The notes under the pieces were generated by a model. That model searched no databases. It was not told the DNA's origin and saw only the letters and a program-made list of their open reading frames with translations. DNA of 5,069 bases from Candidatus Aminicenantota bacterium (GTDB lineage Bacteria > Acidobacteriota > Aminicenantia > Aminicenantales > Aminicenantaceae). This document shows positions 1 to 5,069 of this stretch, piece by piece; positions within the stretch are counted from its first letter, which is position 1; every line of letters starts with the position of its first letter. A program made the translations under genes and the position numbers. Location of the stretch: the NCBI GenBank assembly GCA_030633795.1, contig DAOWCB010000138.1, positions 1 through 5,069 of the forward strand. The letters are read 5' to 3'.

Positions 1-110
1 ACCAGTTTCAACCTCAGCCCGTTTAACTACGACCGATTCAAAAAGTGTAAAAAAACAACCGAATTGATCACTGTTTGAAGCAGAAAAGTTGTTTTTTTGG
101 ATCGTGTTTA
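1..110. other. Left-edge spacer without assignable gene
   Basis: No gene can be supported here. On the plus strand the three frames end at stops at 24-26, 65-67 and 76-78, so the last 7 to 25 codons of a gene lying to the left could be present, but nothing in the short translations identifies which frame, if any, is real. No start codon with a ribosome binding site is seen on the minus strand. The only structure is the inverted repeat at 49-98. Confidence 0.5.
49..98. terminator. A/T-rich inverted repeat with T7 tract, possible terminator or attenuator
   Basis: Bases 49-59 (AAAAAAACAAC) are the perfect reverse complement of 88-98 (GTTGTTTTTTT), an 11-base-pair arm with a 28-base interval. 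Inside the interval, CTGTTTGAAGCAG (71-83) can form a second 5-pair hairpin, counting one G-U pair. In RNA read rightward the structure ends in seven U. It could terminate a gene that lies left of the window or attenuate transcription into the reductase gene. The stem is weak, with only CAAC/GTTG contributing G-C pairs, so chance in A/T-rich spacer DNA is possible. Confidence 0.3.
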
Positions 111-134
111 TTATCCTGGATTATTCAGGTTATA
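111..134 (+). repeat. Repeated leader dyad element, copy 1 (possible operator)
   Basis: This 24-base stretch recurs at 1137-1160 with 19 of 24 identities. Its core is an imperfect dyad, CTGGA-TTA-TTCAG (116-128), extended by one C-G pair on the outside (115/129). It ends at the ribosome binding site of the reductase gene and overlaps a -10-like TATTAT at 109-114. That position would suit a repressor site. No good -35 hexamer was found at standard spacing, and the binding protein is unknown. Confidence 0.5.
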
Positions 135-138
135 GGAG
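134..138 (+). promoter_or_regulatory. Ribosome binding site deciding the reductase start
   Basis: AGGAG is followed by a 5-base spacer and the ATG at 144. The longer in-frame start, TTG at 75, has no comparable site and would add 23 residues that do not belong to the family, so 144 is taken as the true start. Confidence 0.8.
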
Positions 139-143
139 CGATC

Positions 144-1136
144 ATGAAAATCAAAATCCTATCCCAAAACGATGTTCAGCAATCTGTGACCATGCCTCAA
201 GCTATCGATGTGGTCAAACAGGCCTTCATTTCGCATGCCCAAAAAGAAGTCATCCTTCCCCTTCGAACACAAGTCCCCGTTAAAGAACACCAGGGAATAA
301 CATTATTAATGCCAGCCTACCTTCCCAAGTTGGAAGCCCTGGGAGCAAAAATCGTCTCGGTTTTTCCGCAAAACGTCAAGAACAACCGTCCGACCATCCA
401 TGCCATCGTGATCATCTGTGATGCCAAAACAGGGCAGCCCACCGCCATAATGGACGGAACCTACCTGACAGCACTCCGCACTGGTGCTGTCTCAGGAGTT
501 GCCACCGATTTTCTCGCTCTTAAAGGAGCAAGAACGGCAGCCATCATCGGAGCGGGCATTCAAGGGCGGACACAACTGGAAGCCATTTGTTGTGTGCGGG
601 ATATCCAAAAAGTTTTGGTCTACGATAAAAGTCCCCAGGTTGCCGAAGCTTTTTCAGAAGAGATGCAAAATAGGGGAAAGCCTATCCCTGGCGACATTTC
701 CGCTGTAGGTTCCCCCGAGAAGGCGGTGTCCGATGCAGACGTGATCTGTGTTGCCACAACATCTTCCGTACCCGTATTCGAAGACTCTCACCTAAAATCA
801 GGCGTTCATATAAATGGGGTTGGATCCTACACTCCCAAGATGCAGGAAATACCCGAAAAAACAGTTTTGCGCGCAAAGATTGTCGTTGATTCCATTGCGG
901 CCAGTCTCGAAGAAGCAGGAGATATTATTATCCCGTTAAGGAAAGGCTTGATAAGCCAATCCTATATTCGAGGAGAACTGGGGCAGGTGGCTTCAGGTCT
1001 CCTAACCATAAGGGAATCTGAGGAAGACATCACTTTTTTCAAATCCGTCGGATTGGCAATACAAGATGTGGCGGTGGCGAAATTGGCTCTCCAGCGAGCC
1101 GATGATCTTCGATTGGGAATAGATCTGGATTTATAA
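144..1136 (+). CDS. Ornithine cyclodeaminase/mu-crystallin family reductase, probable delta1-pyrroline-2-carboxylate reductase
   Basis: This 330-residue cytoplasmic enzyme has the normal length and layout of the ornithine cyclodeaminase (OCD)/mu-crystallin family. Visible features are a substrate-side segment with Arg41 (PLRT), Lys69 (GAKIVSVFPQN) and Arg112 (LTALRTGAVSG), a Rossmann dinucleotide-binding loop GAGIQG at 136-141, and a C-terminal IQDVAVAKLA helix at 307-316. In true OCD of Pseudomonas putida a catalytic Asp lies in a GGDCPGK segment; here the matching stretch reads GVGSYTPKMQEI (225-236) with no Asp, which argues for an imine reductase or amino-acid dehydrogenase rather than a cyclodeaminase. 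The neighbouring dehydratase makes Pyr2C, so reduction of Pyr2C to L-proline with NAD(P)H is the most likely job, as for LhpI of Azospirillum. Substrate and cofactor choice are inferred. The start at 144 is preferred over an in-frame upstream TTG at 75 because AGGAG lies 5 bases before it and the family homology begins there. The next gene follows after 48 bases. Alternatives are alanine dehydrogenase or another ketimine reductase. Confidence 0.9.
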   Translation: MKIKILSQNDVQQSVTMPQAIDVVKQAFISHAQKEVILPLRTQVPVKEHQGITLLMPAYLPKLEALGAKIVSVFPQNVKNNRPTIHAIVIICDAKTGQPTAIMDGTYLTALRTGAVSGVATDFLALKGARTAAIIGAGIQGRTQLEAICCVRDIQKVLVYDKSPQVAEAFSEEMQNRGKPIPGDISAVGSPEKAVSDADVICVATTSSVPVFEDSHLKSGVHINGVGSYTPKMQEIPEKTVLRAKIVVDSIAASLEEAGDIIIPLRKGLISQSYIRGELGQVASGLLTIRESEEDITFFKSVGLAIQDVAVAKLALQRADDLRLGIDLDL

Positions 1137-1160
1137 CTATCCTGAACTATTCAGACTATA
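1137..1160 (+). repeat. Repeated leader dyad element, copy 2 (possible operator)
   Basis: This is the second copy of the element at 111-134, directly after the stop codon of the reductase gene and 24 bases before the dehydratase ATG. The core dyad is perfect here: CTGAA-CTA-TTCAG (1142-1154). The five differences from copy 1 (positions 1, 9, 11, 19 and 20 of the element) are all transitions. A -10-like TATAAC at 1132-1137 abuts it, so a second, internal promoter for the dehydratase gene under the same regulator is possible. A nine-base A run (1160-1168) follows. Confidence 0.5.
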
Positions 1161-1184
1161 AAAAAAAAGAGCAGGAGTCACGTC

Positions 1185-2219
1185 ATGGCAAAAGAGATGG
1201 ATTGGACTCCTCCACCGGAATGGACTTCGATAAAAACCATTGATGCTCACACAGCCGGCGAGCCTTTGCGGGTCATCACAGGAGGCATCCCCAAGATTCC
1301 TGGTTCCACCATCCTGGAAAAGCGGCGGTATGCTCAGGAGAATCTAGATCATCTTCGAAAAGCCATCATCTGGGAACCTCGAGGTCATGCCGATATGTAT
1401 GCCTGTATCCTCACCGAACCCACGACTGAAGATGGAACCATAGGTGTACTTTTCCTCCATAACGAGGGTTTCAGCACCATGTGTGGACATGGCATCATCG
1501 GCCTGACTACGGTGGCTTTCGACACAAAGTTGATACAAGCTGAAGGAAATAAACCGGTTATCGAAATAGACACTCCAGCCGGACGAGTGAGAGCGCAAGC
1601 CCACATTCATAAGAACCGAGTCCAGGAAGTGACATTCCAGAATGTCCCGTCTTTTGTCCTGGCTCTCGATCAATCGGTGGCAGTTCCGGACGTCGGGACT
1701 GTCCAATATGACCTCGCCTTCGGTGGAGCTTTTTATGCATTTTGTCAAGCCTCGGACTTGGAGCTCCAGCTTCTCCCCGAAGAATCATCAAAGCTCATAG
1801 ACCTGGGAAAACGGATAAAAAAAGCCGTGATGGAGAATAATCCACCCCGTCACCCTTTCGAGGAAGACCTGAGTTTCCTGTACGGAACCATTTTCATCGG
1901 ACCACCTCACAATACTCAGAACCATAGCCGGAATGTCTGCATCTTCGCGGATGGTGAGCTGGATCGCAGTCCGACAGGAACAGGCGTGAGCGCCCGCGCT
2001 GCTCTGCATTATGCCAGAAAAGAGATCGGCATAAACCAAAGCTTCATTGTGGAAAGTATCTTGGGGACGTGCTTCAAGGGCAAGGTCACAGAAACTCTTT
2101 CCTACGGACCGTATAAAGCCATTATCCCTGAAATCTCCGGGAGCGCTCATATCGTCGGTCGCAACGAATTGCTTATCGATCCGGAAGATACCCTTGCCCA
2201 TGGCTTCTTCCTCCGCTAA
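1185..2219 (+). CDS. Proline racemase family protein, probable trans-3-hydroxy-L-proline dehydratase (EC 4.2.1.77)
   Basis: This 344-residue protein spans the whole proline racemase/4-hydroxyproline epimerase fold. Family landmarks are DAHTAGEPLRV (20-30), EPRGHADMY (64-72), the first catalytic block STMCGHGIIGL (97-107, Cys100) and the second block DRSPTGTGVSAR (260-271). Racemases and epimerases use two cysteines as acid and base. Here the second position is Thr264 (codon ACA at 1974-1976), the Cys/Thr arrangement described for human L3HYPDH and bacterial LhpH, which dehydrate trans-3-hydroxy-L-proline to delta1-pyrroline-2-carboxylate. The sequence shows the residues; the activity is inferred from the family. 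The start ATG is preceded by AGGAG at 1173-1177 with a 7-base spacer. It lies 48 bases after the reductase gene, so the two are probably co-transcribed, although a copy of the repeated dyad element sits between them. The stop codon overlaps the stop of the opposing SelB-like gene. There is no signal peptide, so the enzyme should be cytoplasmic. Confidence 0.93.
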   Translation: MAKEMDWTPPPEWTSIKTIDAHTAGEPLRVITGGIPKIPGSTILEKRRYAQENLDHLRKAIIWEPRGHADMYACILTEPTTEDGTIGVLFLHNEGFSTMCGHGIIGLTTVAFDTKLIQAEGNKPVIEIDTPAGRVRAQAHIHKNRVQEVTFQNVPSFVLALDQSVAVPDVGTVQYDLAFGGAFYAFCQASDLELQLLPEESSKLIDLGKRIKKAVMENNPPRHPFEEDLSFLYGTIFIGPPHNTQNHSRNVCIFADGELDRSPTGTGVSARAALHYARKEIGINQSFIVESILGTCFKGKVTETLSYGPYKAIIPEISGSAHIVGRNELLIDPEDTLAHGFFLR

Positions 2220-3304
2220 AGAATTTCTCTTGAAGATCCTCGCCGGCGAGTAATCCCCATCTGATCAAGAAGCTCAAGGAGGGGGATAGCATATTTTCTT
2301 GTCAATCCAGTCATCTCTTTGAATTCTGTAACCGTCAGTTCTCTCTTCCCGAAATTCCGGATTTTTTGGATGACTTCATCAAGCCAGCGGGAATGAAGAA
2401 TAAACCCATTCTTTCCAAGAACGATCTTTTTCCTCTCGGTGAGAAGAGTGAGCATTTTATTCATTCGTTTGGACGAGAGGCGAAAGGACCTCTGCAGCTC
2501 ATCCAAGGAGACGGATTGGAATTTGTCTTTCAAGCACATTTCCTCCAGTCGGTCGAGGATTTTTTCCTCTTCTGGTAACAAGGCCATTTCAAAGGAAGAA
2601 AGCGCCACATGGTCATCCAAAACTTTGATTTGGCCGTCCTGGGTGAGATATTTCAAGGCAAGAGTCAAAATGCGGGAATGCACATCGAACCGCTTGCGGA
2701 TCTTTTCTGTTTGTATCCCCATATCTCCAGGATGTTTTTCATGAAATTGTCCCAAGAAGCTCAGAATCTTTTCACAGAGAAATGCGATGCCTGTCTGGGA
2801 GATGATAAACAAAGGAGAAAACTCGAGAATTCTGATCCGACCTTCTGTTTCCAGTTCCTGACTCAGGTCTAAAAGATAAGCCTTGGAATGATGACCAAAG
2901 CGGATGATTTCCTTCTCCTGGACACCATGGATTCCCTTGAACTGAACGATGGCCAAAAGCATCTGTTTTTCGTTCCCGCGAAGATCTTGCAAGTACTGTA
3001 TTCGTCGCTTTTTCTGCCTACGGATGAATTTTTCGGCGTATGGATCGAGAACTATTCCCTCTCCCCAGACTTCCCCGCTGTCAGGACTCTTTATCGTAAA
3101 GGTTTGTTTCCACTTTAAGGAAAGAGGTTGTGCTGAGTACACTTGAACAAATGTGTTTATTTTTCCGGCAATTGTTTGGTCCTCGATTAAACGAAGTGAA
3201 GCAGAGACCGATATTTCCTCTGTGCAAAGCAAAACCGAAAGCGGATCTTCCTTTACACGATCGCAAAACTCAACCACGGCATCAAAACTTGAGGTTTTTG
3301 TCAT
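2216..3304 (-). CDS. SelB C-terminal-like protein (domain III plus winged helices, no GTPase domain)
   Basis: The protein has 362 residues from the ATG at 3304. Residues about 5-90 resemble SelB domain III (FDAVVEF at 7-13, ending in GEGIVLDP at 81-88). From about 110 the SelB winged-helix region follows: one unit near 110-185, a second with FLGQFHEKHPGDMG (183-196), a third near 243-305, and a last one with LTVTEFKEMTGLTRKYAIP (323-341) and LDQMGITRRRG (346-356), closely matching the extreme C-terminus of bacterial SelB. Full SelB is about 600-650 residues and begins with a GTPase; here no P-loop, DxPGH or NKxD motif exists, and the preceding DNA in all readings belongs to rnr. It therefore cannot act alone as an elongation factor. 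It may be half of a split SelB or a stand-alone RNA-binding protein. An in-frame TTG at 3331 overlaps the rnr stop (TTGA) and would add 9 residues, but the ATG has GAGAG 7 bases upstream. It is probably co-transcribed and translationally coupled with rnr. Confidence 0.85.
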   Translation of the reverse strand: MTKTSSFDAVVEFCDRVKEDPLSVLLCTEEISVSASLRLIEDQTIAGKINTFVQVYSAQPLSLKWKQTFTIKSPDSGEVWGEGIVLDPYAEKFIRRQKKRRIQYLQDLRGNEKQMLLAIVQFKGIHGVQEKEIIRFGHHSKAYLLDLSQELETEGRIRILEFSPLFIISQTGIAFLCEKILSFLGQFHEKHPGDMGIQTEKIRKRFDVHSRILTLALKYLTQDGQIKVLDDHVALSSFEMALLPEEEKILDRLEEMCLKDKFQSVSLDELQRSFRLSSKRMNKMLTLLTERKKIVLGKNGFILHSRWLDEVIQKIRNFGKRELTVTEFKEMTGLTRKYAIPLLELLDQMGITRRRGSSREIL

Positions 3305-3327
3305 AAATCCACTCTCTACCTTTCTTT

Positions 3328-5069
3328 TCAAGAAACCATCAGGTTCATTCTCCTGAGTATCGGATCCACGGAAACAAGAATGACTCTTATCCGGTCTCCT
3401 AATTCGAACGATTTCCCTGTCTTTTTTCCGATGAGCACCGAGTCCGTTTTTTTATAAAAATAATCTCCTCCCAGGTCACTGTAAGGAATAAGTCCGTCGA
3501 CAAAATAATCATTCAACGCCACGATCAACCCTGCCTTTTTGAAGTCAATGATAATCCCCTCGAATTCATCCCCGAGTTTTTTCTTCAAAAACCTGTATAT
3601 TCTCCACTCGACCAAATCTCTCTCGGCTTCCTCTGCTGCTCTTTCTCGCTCGGAGCAATGACGGGCGATCGTAGCCAATTCCTCTCCCCCGATTTTGCAT
3701 TTTTCAAGAATAAATTTCAAGATGCGGTGCACGATAAGATCCGGATATCTCCGAATCGGAGATGTGAAGTGGGTGTATTCTTCCTTGGCCAAACCGAAAT
3801 GACCATAATTCTCATCCGAGTATACCGCAAGCCTGAGGCTTCTCAACACTCTGAGCATGACAAATTTTTCTTCCGGTTTTCCCTTGACTTGCTCCAATGC
3901 CGATTGCAGATCTTTCGAACCCATTCTTTTCGATTTCGGGAGTTCTATGTTGAAATGCGACAATAACTCTCGAAGACTCTCCAGATCAGCGAGCAAAGGT
4001 TTAGGATGAACGCGGTAAATCAACGGGGCAGACTTGGAGGAGAAAAACAGGGCCACGGCTTCATTCGCCAAGACCATGAATTCTTCGATGATATGATGCG
4101 CCTGGTTGGCCTCAACGGATATCACGGATTGTAGGCTACCTTGTTTGTACACTAGCTCCGGTTCGGTCAGGTCAAAATCCAGCCCTCCCTCGTTTGTTCT
4201 TTTTTCCCTTAAAATCTGTGAGAGATCCCTCATGTGCAAAAGATCCTGAACGAGGGGAGCAAATTTTTTCTGTTCTGCATCATCATCTTCAACTATCTTC
4301 AGCACAGAATTGTAGGTCATCCTCTCGACCGTCCGAATCCATGAGGAATGAATATCGACATTCAGCATTTGCCCATTGCGGTCGATCTCCATTACGACGG
4401 AGATTGTAAGCTTCTCTTCTCTCGGCCTCAAACTGCAGATCCCGTTGGAAAGTTTTTCAGGTAACATCGGAAGAGTCAAGTCGGGAAAATAGACGCTGGT
4501 TCCTCTATCTTGTGCATCTCTGTCCAATGTTGTTTCCGGTTGAACATATTCGGAAACATCGGCAATGTGTACACCGAGAAGATAGTTGCGATTAGATAAC
4601 AATTTTATGCTGACAGCATCATCAAAATCCTTTGCATTATCTCCGTCGATCGTGATCGTTTGCCAACCGGTGTGATCCACTCTCCCCATTTTCTGCTGAG
4701 AGGTTAAGGTGCTGGGGATCTTTTTTGCCTCCTCGTATGCATCTTCGGAAAAAACATCCTCCAGGTTATATCTTTCGATGATAACCCTTGTATCCACTCC
4801 CGGATCATCCAGGCTGCCGAGGACCTCTTCCAAAACCAAAGTATCTCTATGGACTCTTACCACATCCCCAGATTTCGGGACAGGGTGCCCCGCACAATTG
4901 ATCGGCATCTCTTGAGGAGATGCGGCTGCAAAAGCCAGGAAAAAAACTTGGCCGGATTGAATGCGACATAGCCCGTAAAGACTCTGTTTTCCTTTTTGGA
5001 GAATTCTGACAACCCTACCTTCGGGTTTGCCTTTTTTTCCTCTCGCCTGATATTGGACTTCGACGAAGT
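3328..5069 (-). CDS. rnr: Ribonuclease R, 3'-5' exoribonuclease (N-terminus beyond window)
   Basis: The frame is open to the window edge (first complete codon at 5067), giving 579 visible residues. The Met at 4908 is internal, since recognisable RNase R sequence (GKPEGRVVRIL) precedes it. Order of domains: end of the first cold-shock OB domain (about 1-27), second cold-shock domain (about 30-83, with DDPGVD just after), RNB catalytic domain (about 125-460) and S1 domain (about 498-579). The metal-binding aspartates are in TIDGDNAKDFDDAV: Asp141, Asp147, Asp149 and Asp150 of the visible chain, the last three encoded at 4629-4618. HIADVSEYV carries the conserved Tyr174, and HFTSPIRRYPDLIVH (433-447) is the RNase II family signature. 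All catalytic residues are present, so the enzyme should be active; it degrades structured RNA processively in the cytoplasm and contributes to mRNA and rRNA quality control. The protein stops at the end of S1 without the lysine-rich tail of the Escherichia coli enzyme. About 120-150 N-terminal residues (helix-turn-helix and most of the first OB fold) are probably missing. Confidence 0.97.
   Translation of the reverse strand, partial: FVEVQYQARGKKGKPEGRVVRILQKGKQSLYGLCRIQSGQVFFLAFAAASPQEMPINCAGHPVPKSGDVVRVHRDTLVLEEVLGSLDDPGVDTRVIIERYNLEDVFSEDAYEEAKKIPSTLTSQQKMGRVDHTGWQTITIDGDNAKDFDDAVSIKLLSNRNYLLGVHIADVSEYVQPETTLDRDAQDRGTSVYFPDLTLPMLPEKLSNGICSLRPREEKLTISVVMEIDRNGQMLNVDIHSSWIRTVERMTYNSVLKIVEDDDAEQKKFAPLVQDLLHMRDLSQILREKRTNEGGLDFDLTEPELVYKQGSLQSVISVEANQAHHIIEEFMVLANEAVALFFSSKSAPLIYRVHPKPLLADLESLRELLSHFNIELPKSKRMGSKDLQSALEQVKGKPEEKFVMLRVLRSLRLAVYSDENYGHFGLAKEEYTHFTSPIRRYPDLIVHRILKFILEKCKIGGEELATIARHCSERERAAEEAERDLVEWRIYRFLKKKLGDEFEGIIIDFKKAGLIVALNDYFVDGLIPYSDLGGDYFYKKTDSVLIGKKTGKSFELGDRIRVILVSVDPILRRMNLMVS

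Noticed and set aside
76..135. A frame open from base 1 meets TGA at 76-78 and then stays open to TAG at 133-135, which could suggest an in-frame selenocysteine codon, tempting given the SelB-like gene.
   Set aside because: No SECIS-like hairpin with the usual spacing and loop is evident just after the TGA, and the downstream peptide (SRKVVFLDRVYYPG) resembles no selenoprotein I recognise. It is most simply a stop codon or non-coding DNA.
75..143. A 23-residue N-terminal extension of the reductase starting at an in-frame TTG, with a hydrophobic stretch that looks faintly like a signal sequence.
   Set aside because: It has no ribosome binding site, whereas the ATG at 144 has AGGAG at ideal spacing and begins where family homology begins.
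1344..2201. Minus-strand reading frames of 134 and 137 codons opposite the dehydratase gene.
   Set aside because: They lie antisense to a clearly conserved coding sequence, show no recognisable domains and have no supporting ribosome binding sites; they are shadows of the real gene.
2239..2250. Perfect 12-base palindrome CTCGCCGGCGAG just past the convergent stop codons, considered as a terminator.
   Set aside because: As a hairpin it leaves only a 4-pair stem with a CCGG loop, no T tract follows on either strand, and it lies inside the coding end of the SelB-like gene.
2349..2367. CCG-AAATTC-CGG followed by ATTTTTT on the plus strand, a possible terminator for the catabolic unit.
   Set aside because: The stem is only three base pairs, about 130 bases past the stop codon and inside the opposing coding sequence; too weak to claim.
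3329..3331. TTG start for the SelB-like gene overlapping the rnr stop codon.
   Set aside because: No Shine-Dalgarno-like sequence precedes it, and the ATG at 3304 has GAGAG 7 bases upstream with SelB domain III homology starting shortly after. It remains a possible coupled start, but is not the preferred one.
3658..3966. Plus-strand reading frame of 102 codons opposite rnr.
   Set aside because: It is antisense to the conserved RNB catalytic domain and its translation has no recognisable features.

Overview
The window holds four protein-coding genes packed onto two convergent two-gene units, with almost no non-coding DNA except the first ~140 bases. Base composition is moderate and codon use looks similar across the genes. 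The content (hydroxyproline breakdown plus a SelB relative, which implies selenocysteine biology) would suit an anaerobic amino-acid-fermenting bacterium, perhaps Synergistota or a clostridial-type Firmicute. That placement is only a guess: the window has no rRNA or other phylogenetic marker, and no taxonomic search could be run.

Plus strand, 144-2219: a two-gene catabolic unit. The first gene encodes an ornithine cyclodeaminase/mu-crystallin-fold enzyme, best read as a delta1-pyrroline-2-carboxylate (Pyr2C) reductase. The second encodes a proline racemase-fold enzyme in which the second catalytic cysteine is replaced by threonine, the signature of trans-3-hydroxy-L-proline dehydratase. Together they would convert trans-3-hydroxy-L-proline to Pyr2C (with loss of water) and then to L-proline with NAD(P)H. 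A 24-base element with a central dyad lies just upstream of each start codon. The two copies match at 19 of 24 positions and all five differences are transitions, so this looks like a shared operator or leader element.

Minus strand, 5069-2216: a second unit read in the opposite direction. The upstream gene is rnr (RNase R), open to the right-hand window edge and therefore lacking its N-terminus here. Immediately downstream lies a SelB-like gene that starts at SelB domain III, continues through the winged-helix RNA-binding region and has no GTPase domain and no domain II. This stand-alone SelB tail, co-oriented with and almost touching an exoribonuclease gene, is the most unusual object in the window.

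The two units meet tail to tail. The stop codons of the dehydratase gene and the SelB-like gene overlap by 4 bases, leaving no room for an intergenic terminator. Bases 1-143 hold no assignable gene. They contain an A/T-rich inverted repeat that may be a terminator or attenuator, the first copy of the repeated element, and the ribosome binding site that sets the first gene's start.
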